Source: Akkermansiaceae bacterium UBA7331
GTDB taxonomy: Bacteria; Verrucomicrobiota; Verrucomicrobiia; Verrucomicrobiales; Akkermansiaceae
NCBI GenBank assembly: GCA_002471255.1
Contig: DKPP01000002.1
Span: 27,623-91,622 of the forward strand
Length of the DNA stretch: 64,000 nt
Direction of reading: 5' to 3'
Under the pieces are notes generated by a model. It was given only the letters and a program-made list of their open reading frames with translations. It was not told the origin of the DNA and made no database searches. The position numbers and the translations under genes were made by a program. The stretch's first letter is position 1; every line of letters starts with the position of its first letter. Shown here piece by piece: positions 1 to 8,707 of this stretch.

Positions 1-18
1 TCACAAGGGCATAATGGT

Positions 19-69
19 ATTCGGAGTTGTTTAATTATTTTATAATAAATATGTTAAATAACTCCGAAT
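19..69. repeat. 16-bp inverted repeat downstream of cas2
   Basis: Arms at 19-34 and 54-69 are complementary at 15 of 16 positions; the exception is a G-U pair in the plus-strand transcript. They enclose a 19-nt AT-rich loop. The hairpin lies 12 nt past the cas2 stop, between the cas operon and whatever lies left of the window, probably the CRISPR array. There is no clear U-tract on either side. It may be an operon-end hairpin or part of the leader/array boundary. It does not resemble the anti-repeat candidate upstream of cas9, so it is not called a CRISPR repeat. Confidence 0.6.
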
Positions 70-81
70 TTTCTCAATGAT

Positions 82-390
82 TTATTCCCAAATGATAACA
101 AATCGTGCTAAAGGACTAGATTTAGGTATTGCGTCTTCACCCAGTACGACAATTTGTTGATCCCAGATGCTACGCTCCATGGTAATAAGACGTATGTCTC
201 CATTTTGAATGGGAGTAGCAATTCGTCTCATATATCGGATGACTCGCTCGCATTCGTGGTCTTCACCCTCAAAAATATAGATGCTGAATTGTACTCGAAC
301 TCCACCAACGGATTCAAAAGCTTTTCTTAGAAGAGTTTGATGTTTTACGGAGGGTAAATCATAAGCAAGCATCACGAGCATGGAGAACAA
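82..390 (-). CDS. cas2: CRISPR-associated endoribonuclease Cas2
   Basis: This 102-residue protein has the size and ferredoxin-like pattern of Cas2: an N-terminal hydrophobic strand ending in the conserved Asp (LAYDLPS, residue 10), then FSIYIFEG and a basic helix (RVIRYMRRI). Cas2 bridges two Cas1 dimers in the complex that integrates new spacers. The start overlaps the 3' end of cas1 by about 32 nt, implying translational coupling. It is the last gene of the cas9-cas1-cas2 operon. Direct homology was not run, but the motif and context make the call firm. Confidence 0.95.
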   Translation of the reverse strand: MFSMLVMLAYDLPSVKHQTLLRKAFESVGGVRVQFSIYIFEGEDHECERVIRYMRRIATPIQNGDIRLITMERSIWDQQIVVLGEDAIPKSSPLARFVIIWE

Positions 391-1255
391 AGGGGTGAAA
401 TGGTTGATGATATTTCAAGAGTCTAACAAGAGATTCGGTCATTAATCGTATGATTGATCGTAATTTAAATTGTTTGCCTTGGTATATCCAGCGTGCTTCC
501 ATCATTTCGGCAAAACGTCCCGCCATCAGTTTTTTATCATGCATTTCGTCTAAATGTCGCATGATGGTTAATTCTACACAACAACGAAAAGGTTCCACCA
601 AGTCGCATACAAGATTTGGTCGAGAGCGTCTAGTTGCATGAATAATTCCAATCCCCGGTTCTATGCCTGAAGCGATACATTGCCATTCTATCGCATGATA
701 AAGAAAGCCATAGCCATAGTTGAGCGATATGTTAAGTGGCGCTGTTGCCTTGCGGTGTTCTCGTAAAAACAGATCTTGGGATGCTGCCGCAAAATAGCGA
801 GCCCAAAATGTTTTTGCCCATTTGGACTCCAAACGTAAAATACGGTTAAATGAATTAGCTGCTAATTTGGGTAGGGGAGGTAAACTTGGGTCGATAGAAT
901 GCAAAAGTGCAAATTGATTTTGCACCTTTGTCAAAATGAGATCCGAAGCAAGTTGAGTAGCGCTTCTTTCTTTGAGGTGACAGAGTAATTCTGTTGCCTC
1001 GGGATTGACATATCGACAACGAGGGAGAAGAGAAAACGTAGCCCATTTACCAATTTTCGCATTCCATCGAGCCATGACGGATGGGCATTGAGTTGCTATG
1101 GTTTCAAGTGCATGTTGTGACCATGATGCTTGCTGAGAGAAACATTGTATACTACCTAATGTGCTTAAGGCTATTTTATTCCCACCTGCGATAAGATGGG
1201 AATTTTCTACGCGAAAGTCGGCGTGTTCCGTGAGTAGTATCAGATGGTGAATCAT
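359..1255 (-). CDS. cas1: CRISPR-associated integrase Cas1 (type II)
   Basis: This 298-residue Cas1 is the integrase that inserts protospacers at the leader end of the array. Family metal ligands are visible: Glu in LRLESKWAKTF, His in GIIHATRRSRPNL, and Glu in CDLVEPFR. The length is normal for type II Cas1. The gene begins 3 nt after the cas9 stop and overlaps cas2 at its end, so the three genes form one transcription unit. No csn2 or cas4 follows, which fits subtype II-C. Confidence 0.96.
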   Translation of the reverse strand: MIHHLILLTEHADFRVENSHLIAGGNKIALSTLGSIQCFSQQASWSQHALETIATQCPSVMARWNAKIGKWATFSLLPRCRYVNPEATELLCHLKERSATQLASDLILTKVQNQFALLHSIDPSLPPLPKLAANSFNRILRLESKWAKTFWARYFAAASQDLFLREHRKATAPLNISLNYGYGFLYHAIEWQCIASGIEPGIGIIHATRRSRPNLVCDLVEPFRCCVELTIMRHLDEMHDKKLMAGRFAEMMEARWIYQGKQFKLRSIIRLMTESLVRLLKYHQPFHPFVLHARDACL

Positions 1256-1258
1256 AAT

Positions 1259-4200
1259 TTATTCTAATTTGAATGGTTCTTCTTCTTGTACGGTGCCTTT
1301 TTTTGATGCTGTAGGAATAGTCATATTTAGTTGTTTGGCTAGTTCATTTGGGCTGGTCTCTATATTGCAGATATTTTTTAAGATTTTAGAAACATCTTTT
1401 ATTCCTATATTGACAGCATTTTTATAGATTAGAGAGTTAATTTGGAGTCTTTGATCTGAATTTATGGCAGCTACATGTCCCCATGTAGGCTCAGAAGGGA
1501 TAGGTGAAGCTCCTTTTGAGATATCTTTATCGCTCAATTTGAATACTGCCTTGCACAAATCTTCTTTGTGAATGGTTGCTATTTTTTTACTAAAGGGAGG
1601 TAAGGTTCCTAAATAAAAATCGCGTAAATCCTTTTTTTTGTTTTTATCTAGCATTTCTATGAGTTGAGGTGTCGCATTTTTTCTGCCTCGCCATGGTATG
1701 CCAAGTCGTTTGAGTCCTTGCATTGATTTTTTAGAAGGAACAATGCGTTTAAAAAATTGCCAACCACTTTTGGAAGGTTTTTTATCCTCATGCCATCCTA
1801 ACCAAATTTCCATGCAGTCATTGACTCCATCTAAATTGCGAAGCTGATCTACTTTACCTGACGATGAAATGATACCGCTCCATCCCATAGGATTGATGAA
1901 GGTTCCTTTGGAATCGAATTTATGTATACTTTTAATAGGATTACCATTTTTTAACCGCAGGTATGACTGCTCGGTGTCGTTTTTTTCAAGCCACAGCTTA
2001 ATTTCCTGAAGACTAGGGATCCAGTCTTCAGGGATATTCATAGCTTGTAAGTTTTTTAATATTTCATCCGGTTTTAGATTTTTAGGATCAAAGCCGGTTC
2101 GTTGGCGAGTTCGACCATTTGAAAGTACCTTCCAAAATGTACTATCACCTAAAGTTTTCCATTTATTGCCACTTTTGATTCTGACTATTGGGCACTCGGT
2201 GTCTTCATCATCAAGAGACGATAAATCGGGTTTCAGTTCAGGCAAAGCTCTTAATGTAGGCAGATATGTTTTGGCTCCTTCGGTAAGGACTTCCTTCATA
2301 AATGTTTCAAAAATACCTTTGTAAACAAAAGAATTGAGTCCTTCTGCCGGAGGGATGAAAGCAAGGATAGCAGCATCAATACGATGATGTGTATGTGTTG
2401 AACGATCCTTTGGCGAATCGATCCAACTACGTCGTGCTGCAGCAGTTTGACCGCCACTCGGATTACCAATTCGAGTTCGAACTTCTTCATCTGTTGACAA
2501 TTGCATCCATTGACGTGCCTTATCTCGTAGCTGTCGTGCTATTTGGGATGTGAATGTATGCATCCCTTGATCGGGTAAGAGACATTCATCAGTGGCTTCA
2601 AAGTTGAAACGATCTCGTTTTGTTTTTGTCCATTTGAATTTGCCGGATAGTTCTATCATTTTAGCCCAATTATTCCATCCCGGTATATTAGCATGAGCCG
2701 CTTGTTTTGGCGTTCTGTTCCCCATTTCATCGTTAACTCGTGTGGTGGTAAGCACTAAATTATCTTCTGTAGCTAATCCTCCTGCTGAATCAGGGAACAG
2801 GTGGGCTAAAGCTAGATTTGGGCTAAATGGATCTGTTCCTAAATTGACTCCAGTAAAGGGGCAAATCGCATCATGTTTAGGGCTGCCTCCTTGTTGGTGA
2901 TGAAGTTTCATCCGCAATCGCATATTAGGTGTTATTTTTTGGTTTTCTTTAACACCATATTCGCGTGATAGTTTGTCGATTAATTCTTTGCGGTTTTTTT
3001 GATCCTTAGTTATTTCATCTTTTTGTTTTTTATTACGAGGCATGTCTCTTATCTGCTCAATAATGAAATAATCAGGATACGTTTTTCCTCCAAGTTCATC
3101 TTTTAGATTGAGAAAGAGAGATTGTAGGAATCCCATGGATTTTCCATTCCCGAGTAACATTTTAACTTGGGGGTAGAGTGCGGCTTGTTTTAAAGATGCT
3201 TGCCGCATAGCATAAAGATCCATTTCCTTTCGACGCTCTTCCATTCTGCTTGGGTCGAAACATCCTCCCGACAAAGTAACTCTTTTGATTAGCTCCAAGG
3301 CGGCTTGATCAGAAAGAGAGGCTCTTCCCTTAGATGCCGAAGCAGATGGCTTGCAAATATCTTTTAATTGCTCAATCTGTTGCTTATTCCAAATGCTTGA
3401 AGCTACGAATTTACGATTTGATTGCTTTAATGCACCTATCATTTTTTGTTTTATGGATGCCCAGTTATTTAGGGTAGATGTATCCATAATTGATTCATAT
3501 AAGGATCTTATCGCGCTTTCAGGTAATGTTCTTCGTTCTGGCTGTCCTTTGCCGGTGATAATCTCAAAAGTGCGATTGGTAAGAAAATCGAGCATATTCC
3601 ATGCTCGAATAGAGGATTCACCTCTGGTTGCACATTTAGTATGGGGTAGGTCTAAATAGTTGCAATAACTGCAAGATTTAATTTTTTTATCAAATAGTTT
3701 ACGAGCTTCTTCCGGTGTTTTGCGATTGTAATGGAAAATTGCTTTTTGTTTCTGTTCTTTATTTTTGCATGGAGAAAATAAAGTTTTTAAAAATTCATCA
3801 CTATTCTCTAGCAGATCATGATGTTTTTCAATGATCGTGCGGAGATGATTTTCTAATTGGATTCGAGGAAAATTATTACCCCGTGCCGGTTGTCTTTCGG
3901 AGCTAACCTTTACCTTGGATGCATATTCGGCTAGAAGTTCAGGGATATTTCGTTTTAACGATTCCTTATATCGTGCATTTACTGCCTCTACCCATTCATC
4001 GCATGCTTCGGAGCGGGTGCCATCTTTAGTTAGTTCGTCTAATGTGGTTTTACCTGATTCTAAGACAGAAAGGGCATCTCCTTGTAGCCAATCTCGAAGA
4101 TGTTCATCCAAAAAGGCGGATTGTAACCATTTTTTAGCGTCCGTTAATTTGGTGCTATCTCCCCATGGTAATTCTTCATTGGCAAAACTCATTGCTTGGT

Positions 4201-4660
4201 AGTCATAACCTCGATGTTTGACTACATGGCGTATACAAACAGCTAGCGCCTCTTTAGATTTAAGACCTGTGCCATTCACGGCGCGATGTCGAAGAAGAAA
4301 AGGGTTACTTTGTTTAAATGCATTTCCTGTTATCCAAGGTAAGTTATGTTTAGTAAAGAGTTGCTTTAACCTGCTCATGCGTGTTTTTCGATTTTTGCGA
4401 GCATGTCTTGCTGATCTGTATAAACGCCGACCTTTAAGTGCGTTGACTTCGGGTACATCATAAACAAGTGATTTATCATAAATGATTTTATTTCCCCTTC
4501 GGATGCAAATGCCAATCCCTTGTAAACCTATATCTAAGCCTAAAGTGACTAATTTTTCGTCCGTATAGAAAGGGTGCTGCAACCAATAGTTAAGAGTAGC
4601 TGTTTTTGAATTTTTAAGATGGTAAATGTTTTTTGCTTGATTGGAGGTAGTATCACTCAT
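1259..4660 (-). CDS. cas9: CRISPR-associated endonuclease Cas9 (type II-C)
   Basis: This 1133-residue RNA-guided DNA nuclease falls in the compact type II-C size class. The RuvC residues are present: Asp43 in GLDIGLQGIG, Glu535 in FIIEQIRD, and His759/Asp762 in THHRIDAAI. An arginine-rich bridge helix lies at about 78-102. A CxxC pair plus a further Cys at 330-343 resembles the zinc element of some II-C Cas9s. The HNH region (about 575-665) keeps His620 and Asn643, but the residue before the His is Ala619, where most Cas9s have Asp or Glu. About 35 N-terminal residues precede RuvC-I, which is slightly long. ATG at 4660 is used; no strong ribosome binding site is visible. Confidence 0.96.
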   Translation of the reverse strand: MSDTTSNQAKNIYHLKNSKTATLNYWLQHPFYTDEKLVTLGLDIGLQGIGICIRRGNKIIYDKSLVYDVPEVNALKGRRLYRSARHARKNRKTRMSRLKQLFTKHNLPWITGNAFKQSNPFLLRHRAVNGTGLKSKEALAVCIRHVVKHRGYDYQAMSFANEELPWGDSTKLTDAKKWLQSAFLDEHLRDWLQGDALSVLESGKTTLDELTKDGTRSEACDEWVEAVNARYKESLKRNIPELLAEYASKVKVSSERQPARGNNFPRIQLENHLRTIIEKHHDLLENSDEFLKTLFSPCKNKEQKQKAIFHYNRKTPEEARKLFDKKIKSCSYCNYLDLPHTKCATRGESSIRAWNMLDFLTNRTFEIITGKGQPERRTLPESAIRSLYESIMDTSTLNNWASIKQKMIGALKQSNRKFVASSIWNKQQIEQLKDICKPSASASKGRASLSDQAALELIKRVTLSGGCFDPSRMEERRKEMDLYAMRQASLKQAALYPQVKMLLGNGKSMGFLQSLFLNLKDELGGKTYPDYFIIEQIRDMPRNKKQKDEITKDQKNRKELIDKLSREYGVKENQKITPNMRLRMKLHHQQGGSPKHDAICPFTGVNLGTDPFSPNLALAHLFPDSAGGLATEDNLVLTTTRVNDEMGNRTPKQAAHANIPGWNNWAKMIELSGKFKWTKTKRDRFNFEATDECLLPDQGMHTFTSQIARQLRDKARQWMQLSTDEEVRTRIGNPSGGQTAAARRSWIDSPKDRSTHTHHRIDAAILAFIPPAEGLNSFVYKGIFETFMKEVLTEGAKTYLPTLRALPELKPDLSSLDDEDTECPIVRIKSGNKWKTLGDSTFWKVLSNGRTRQRTGFDPKNLKPDEILKNLQAMNIPEDWIPSLQEIKLWLEKNDTEQSYLRLKNGNPIKSIHKFDSKGTFINPMGWSGIISSSGKVDQLRNLDGVNDCMEIWLGWHEDKKPSKSGWQFFKRIVPSKKSMQGLKRLGIPWRGRKNATPQLIEMLDKNKKKDLRDFYLGTLPPFSKKIATIHKEDLCKAVFKLSDKDISKGASPIPSEPTWGHVAAINSDQRLQINSLIYKNAVNIGIKDVSKILKNICNIETSPNELAKQLNMTIPTASKKGTVQEEEPFKLE

Positions 4661-4794
4661 ATATTGAAGCTACTTCAAAACCAGCCCTCCTTGCAATAAA
4701 AATGTTGGAAGAGCATGTAAGAATCAGAGGGTGACTTCCATACGGGTGTTTCGCACACCTTTCTTATAAAAAACCGGCATTAGTCGGTTTTTTT
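4661..4794 (+). ncRNA. candidate tracrRNA upstream of cas9
   Basis: The 318-bp gap between cas9 and the next gene holds a run of structured elements on the plus strand. A putative anti-repeat lies at about 4661-4695, followed by an AATAA stretch as seen after many II-C anti-repeats. Then come a 6-bp stem (4706-4711 with 4735-4740), a 5-bp hairpin (4745-4749 with 4755-4759) and a strong terminator ending near 4794. Position and architecture fit a type II-C tracrRNA. The CRISPR array is outside the window, so the anti-repeat cannot be matched to a repeat. Exact ends and even the strand remain inferred. Confidence 0.5.
4768..4794. terminator. bidirectional intrinsic terminator
   Basis: Six base pairs of AAACCG with CGGTTT around an 8-nt loop are flanked by A-runs on the left and T-runs on the right. 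It can therefore terminate in both directions. On the plus strand it would end the tracrRNA candidate. Confidence 0.8.
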
Positions 4795-4978
4795 GTGTAA
4801 TGATATATAGATTTGTTTTATTACAATCATGTAATATTGTTTTGGTTAATGACTTAGAACGTTGGTAAGGGTGTTGCTTTTTATTTGTTTTGTCGTATTT
4901 TCCCTTGCGCGAAATTGATTAGGGTAGCTTAGGGCTTTTTCTTTTCTATTTTGTCGGAATTTTTAAGTTTTTGTTGGG

Positions 4979-6130
4979 ATGAAAAAGAGTTTGTTTACTT
5001 TAGCTTTTGGGACGCTTGCCTTGGGTATTGCGGAGTTTGCGATGATGGGGATTTTGTCGAACGTGGCAGAGTCTTTATCGGTAAGCGTTTCTGCGGCAGG
5101 GTCTTTAATTTCTGCGTATGCTATTGGTGTTTGTGTCGGGGCTCCGGTGTTATTGTTTTTGCGTAAGATGCCGCTTAAAAATATCTTATTGTTATTGGTA
5201 TCGTTGATTTTTATTGGGAATTTGTGTTCTTCCATATCGGGTAATTATTGGATGCTGATGTTGTTCCGCTTTGTTTCCGGTTTGCCTCATGGGGCTTATT
5301 TTGGAGTAGCTGCTATTATTGCGGAACGTTTATCTGAGCCGGGGAAGAGTACGCAAGCAGTAGCAATTATGGTTTCGGGGATGACTGTAGCGAATTTATT
5401 CGGTGTGCCTTTAGGGACTGCTTTAAGTAATGCTTTTTCATGGAAATGGGCTTTTGTGTTGGTGGCGGTTTGGAGTTTGTTTACCTTTTTTGCTATTGTG
5501 AAGTGGGTGCCTCAGATTGGTCGCTTACCTCATACTCCGTTTAAAAAACAATTTTCATTTTTAAAGTCTTGGGCTCCTTGGTTGATTATCGGTGCGACTT
5601 TGATTGGTAATGGTGGGGTGTTTTGTTGGTTTAGTTATGTGAACCCGATGTTGTTAAATATCTCCGGTTTTAGCGTGAGTAGCCTTACTTGGTTGATGAT
5701 GTTAGCCGGTTTGGGGATGGTGATGGGGAATTTGATCGGAGCGTGGTTAGCTGATAGATTTAAGCCCGGTTTGGTGACTTGTTTGGTGCAATTTACCATG
5801 GCATTGTCGTTAGTTGCGATGTTTGTTTTTTCTCCCGAGCCTTGGTTGGCCGTGCCTTTGATGATGTTATGTGCCGGTGGTTTATTTGCTGCAGGTAGCC
5901 CTCTGCAGTATATGATTATTAAGTTTTCTAAAGGAGGAGAGATGCTCGGGGGAGCAAGTATTCAAATGGCATTTAACGGAGGAAATGCTTTAGCTGCCTA
6001 TTTAGGCGGTTTAGTTTTAATTATGGGTTATGATGCTCGTTATCCTGCTTTAATTGGTGTGCCTATGGCGTTGATAGGAGCTAGTTTACTGTTTATTTTA
6101 CATCGTCGTTATGAGAAAGTGTCGGATTGA
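4979..6130 (+). CDS. MFS transporter, DHA1/AraJ-like efflux family
   Basis: This 383-residue, highly hydrophobic protein has about 12 predicted membrane segments. It has the start of an MFS drug/arabinose efflux carrier (LAFGTLALGIAEFAMMGIL) and the motif-A-like loop ADRFKPG between the first segments of the second half. The segment RFVSGLPHGAYFGVA is typical of the AraJ/YdhP group of DHA1 exporters. The substrate cannot be read from sequence. The gene stands alone between the cas locus and pnp. Its ATG follows a T-rich leader without an obvious Shine-Dalgarno. Confidence 0.85.
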   Translation: MKKSLFTLAFGTLALGIAEFAMMGILSNVAESLSVSVSAAGSLISAYAIGVCVGAPVLLFLRKMPLKNILLLLVSLIFIGNLCSSISGNYWMLMLFRFVSGLPHGAYFGVAAIIAERLSEPGKSTQAVAIMVSGMTVANLFGVPLGTALSNAFSWKWAFVLVAVWSLFTFFAIVKWVPQIGRLPHTPFKKQFSFLKSWAPWLIIGATLIGNGGVFCWFSYVNPMLLNISGFSVSSLTWLMMLAGLGMVMGNLIGAWLADRFKPGLVTCLVQFTMALSLVAMFVFSPEPWLAVPLMMLCAGGLFAAGSPLQYMIIKFSKGGEMLGGASIQMAFNGGNALAAYLGGLVLIMGYDARYPALIGVPMALIGASLLFILHRRYEKVSD

Positions 6131-6174
6131 TGGATTTGCTTATCTAAAAATCATTGCTATGCAGTAGCTTTTCC

Positions 6175-6203
6175 TTGCATATCACTATACACCTTGTTAT
6201 TCT
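6175..6203 (+). promoter_or_regulatory. putative sigma-70 promoter of pnp
   Basis: TTGCAT (6175-6180) and TATTCT (6198-6203) are separated by 17 nt. This would start transcription near 6210 and give pnp a leader of about 135 nt that contains the interleaved stems at 6264-6316. Confidence 0.45.
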
Positions 6204-6263
6204 CAGCGCGACCAGTTTTATTTTTGAAATTGGCTGCTTAAGCATTTTATTATGTTTAGCGAT

Positions 6264-6316
6264 TGCATAAATTTGAAGCCCGGCGCCGATTTATGCAGTT
6301 CGGAATTGGTGCCGGG
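6264..6316 (+). promoter_or_regulatory. interleaved stems (possible pseudoknot) in the pnp leader
   Basis: Stem A pairs 6264-6272 (TGCATAAAT) with 6289-6297 (ATTTATGCA), 9 perfect base pairs. Stem B pairs 6279-6287 (CCCGGCGCC) with 6308-6316 (GGTGCCGGG), 9 pairs with one G-U. The order A-B-A'-B' with linkers of 6, 1 and 10 nt is that of an H-type pseudoknot; otherwise the two hairpins exclude each other. The element ends 28 nt before the pnp start. In enterobacteria the pnp leader hairpin is an RNase III/PNPase autoregulatory site, so a similar role is plausible here, but that is inference. Confidence 0.6.
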
Positions 6317-6344
6317 AGAAAGTACAAAAGAAGAAAATATATTA

Positions 6345-8489
6345 ATGAGCATACATGCAATCGAGTGCACGGTCGGTGCGCAACCCATTATCATTGAAAC
6401 GGGTAAAATGGCACGCCTCGCCGACGGAGCTGTGACTGTACGTTGCGGAGACACCGTGGTTTTGGTCACGGCAGTGAGCGCCACGAAGGTGAAGGATGGT
6501 CAATCCTTCTTCCCATTATCTGTTGAATACAAGGAAAAAGCCGCCGCCGCCGGGGTATTCCCAGGTGGTTTCTTTAAGCGTGAAGGTCGTCCTACCGAAA
6601 AGGAAATTTTGACCTGCCGCATGACAGACCGTCCATTGCGTCCACTTTTCCCTAAGGGTTATTTATATGATACCCAAGTAATCGCCATCTTATTGTCCGC
6701 CGATGGTGAAAACGATTCTGATATTTTAAGTATCAACGGTGCATCAGCCGCTTTGTGCGTATCTGACATTCCTTTCCAAGGTCCTGTTGGTGCTGTGCGT
6801 GTAGGTCGTGTGAATGGTGAGTTTGTAATCAACCCAACCAATTCTCAGCGTACCGAAAGTGATCTTGATTTGGTTTATGTTGGTAATAAAACCGACGTAA
6901 TCATGATCGAAGGTGCTGCAAATGAGCTTCCTGAAGCTGAGTTTGTGAAGGCTCTTCGTTTCGCTCAAGAAAACGTAACGAAACTTTGCGAAGCCCAAGA
7001 AGAATTGGCTCGTTTGGCAGGTAAGCCTAAGCGTTCTTACGAATTGATCGTGGCTAAGCCTGAATTGCTTGAAATCGGCTATGAAATCGCCGGTGATCGC
7101 ATCGAATCCGCTATTTATGCCGACAGTAAGGTTGAGCGTCAGAAAAAAGTAGGCGCCCTTCGTGATGAAGTGGAAGCTGCTATTAAAGAGCGTTATCCTG
7201 AATCTACCGATTTCGACGTTGAGCAAGTATTTGAATACATTCAGAAGAAAGCATTCCGTATTTCCATCATGGAGAAAAACAAGCGTGCTGATGGTCGTGG
7301 TTTGAAACAACTCCGTCAATTAGTGGCAGAAGTTGGTTGCTTGCCTTCCGTTGTTCACGGTTCCGCTTTATTTGCTCGTGGTGAAACCATGGCAATGGCA
7401 TTAGCTACATTGGCTCCTGCTGAAGAGAAACAATACTTTGATTCTTACACCGGTGGTGAAGATCAGAAGCGTTTCATCCTTCACTACAACTTCCCTCCAT
7501 TCTCCGTAGGTGATACCGGTCGTTTCGGTGGTCAAAACCGTCGTGAAATTGGTCACGGTGCTTTGGCTGAGCGTTCTATTGCTCCGGTAATTCCTAACGA
7601 AAAAGATTTCCCATACGCGATCCGTGTATCTTCCGAAATCATGGAATCTAATGGTTCTACCTCTATGGCGACTGTTTGCGCCGGTACGATGAGCTTGCTT
7701 CATGCAGGTGTGCCGTTGATCCGTCCTGTAGCCGGTATTTCCGTTGGTTTGGTAACCGAGTTTAATGATAATGATGAAATGGATCGTTACGAAACATTGC
7801 TTGATATCATCGGCTCTGAAGACTTCTATGGTGACATGGACTTCAAACTTTGCGGTACTTCCGCAGGTGTGACCGGTTATCAGTTAGACTTGAAGCTTCC
7901 TGGTATTCCTCTTTCCATTTTGGAAGAAGCTATCGAAATCGCACGTGTAGGTCGTGGTGATATCTTGCAAGTGATGGATGCCTCTATTGCTGCTCCTGGC
8001 CCAATGAGCCCCAATGCTCCTCGTATCGAAACCACCAAGATCCCACAAGATCGCATTGGTGAATTGATCGGACCTGGTGGTAAGAATATCAAGGCTATCC
8101 AAGCTGAATCCGGTGCTGAAATCAACATCGAAGAAGACGGCACGGTGCATATTTACGCATCTAAGCAAGAAGGCTTGGACTGTGCATTAACTATGATCAC
8201 CAACATGTTCCGCACGATCGAAGTAGGTGAACTTTACACCGGTAAGATCGTTTCTACGACTACGTTTGGTGCATTCATGGAAGTGTTGCCAGGTAAGGAC
8301 GGCTTGATTCACATTTCTGAATTAGCTGAAGGTCGTACTGCTAAGACCGAAGATATCGTGAAGATTGGCGACGTAGTGACCGCTAAGTGCATCGGTATCG
8401 ACGAAAAAGGACGTGTAAAAATGTCTATTCGTGCTGCTCAGCGTGAAGCAAAGGCTGCTGAAGCCGAAGCTGCCGGAGTTACCGAATAA
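6345..8489 (+). CDS. pnp: Polyribonucleotide nucleotidyltransferase (PNPase)
   Basis: PNPase degrades RNA 3' to 5' by phosphorolysis. From the ATG at 6345 the protein has about 714 residues, the usual family length, and starts with the expected MSIHAIECTVGAQPI. Domains in order are RNase PH 1, an all-alpha linker, RNase PH 2 (RFGGQNRREIGHGALAER), a KH domain with GPGGKNIKAI, and a C-terminal S1 domain (GAFMEVLPGKDGLIHISEL). An upstream in-frame ATG at 6252 would add 31 residues translated from the leader stems and is rejected. rpsO, a common neighbour, is absent. A strong terminator follows. Confidence 0.97.
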   Translation: MSIHAIECTVGAQPIIIETGKMARLADGAVTVRCGDTVVLVTAVSATKVKDGQSFFPLSVEYKEKAAAAGVFPGGFFKREGRPTEKEILTCRMTDRPLRPLFPKGYLYDTQVIAILLSADGENDSDILSINGASAALCVSDIPFQGPVGAVRVGRVNGEFVINPTNSQRTESDLDLVYVGNKTDVIMIEGAANELPEAEFVKALRFAQENVTKLCEAQEELARLAGKPKRSYELIVAKPELLEIGYEIAGDRIESAIYADSKVERQKKVGALRDEVEAAIKERYPESTDFDVEQVFEYIQKKAFRISIMEKNKRADGRGLKQLRQLVAEVGCLPSVVHGSALFARGETMAMALATLAPAEEKQYFDSYTGGEDQKRFILHYNFPPFSVGDTGRFGGQNRREIGHGALAERSIAPVIPNEKDFPYAIRVSSEIMESNGSTSMATVCAGTMSLLHAGVPLIRPVAGISVGLVTEFNDNDEMDRYETLLDIIGSEDFYGDMDFKLCGTSAGVTGYQLDLKLPGIPLSILEEAIEIARVGRGDILQVMDASIAAPGPMSPNAPRIETTKIPQDRIGELIGPGGKNIKAIQAESGAEINIEEDGTVHIYASKQEGLDCALTMITNMFRTIEVGELYTGKIVSTTTFGAFMEVLPGKDGLIHISELAEGRTAKTEDIVKIGDVVTAKCIGIDEKGRVKMSIRAAQREAKAAEAEAAGVTE

Positions 8490-8513
8490 GGTCTTTAATT
8501 TGGTTATCATTTC

Positions 8514-8545
8514 AAAGCCGTATGGAGCAATCCATGCGGCTTTTT
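8514..8545 (+). terminator. intrinsic terminator after pnp
   Basis: A stem of about 12 bp (AAAGCCGTATGGA with TCCATGCGGCTTT, 4-nt loop) is followed directly by a T-run. Confidence 0.9.
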
Positions 8546-8707
8546 CTATATTAAAAAAAATTAAAGTTTTTATTAATTGGATGGAAAATGAAGTTGGACT
8601 TTTACGGTTGATTATGCTAGGAATCTGTAAATCTAGTTTGCGTGTGTATATCTTGTGGTATACATAAACTCACTCATTGAAATTGTACTCCTATTTTGTT
8701 ATAAATT

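Noticed and set aside
19..69. CRISPR repeat
   Set aside because: Only one copy is visible and neither arm is complementary to the tracrRNA anti-repeat candidate; treated as a hairpin.
6252..6344. N-terminal extension of PNPase from an upstream ATG
   Set aside because: It would translate the interleaved stems, and the family start begins at MSIHAIE.
6744..7319. 191-codon open frame antisense to pnp
   Set aside because: It lies fully inside pnp on the other strand and has no domain or start signal.
8677..8705. TTGAAA-17-TATAAA promoter before the autotransporter
   Set aside because: The hexamers are good, but the -10 ends 2 nt before the ATG, so transcription would start inside the gene. Not listed as a promoter.
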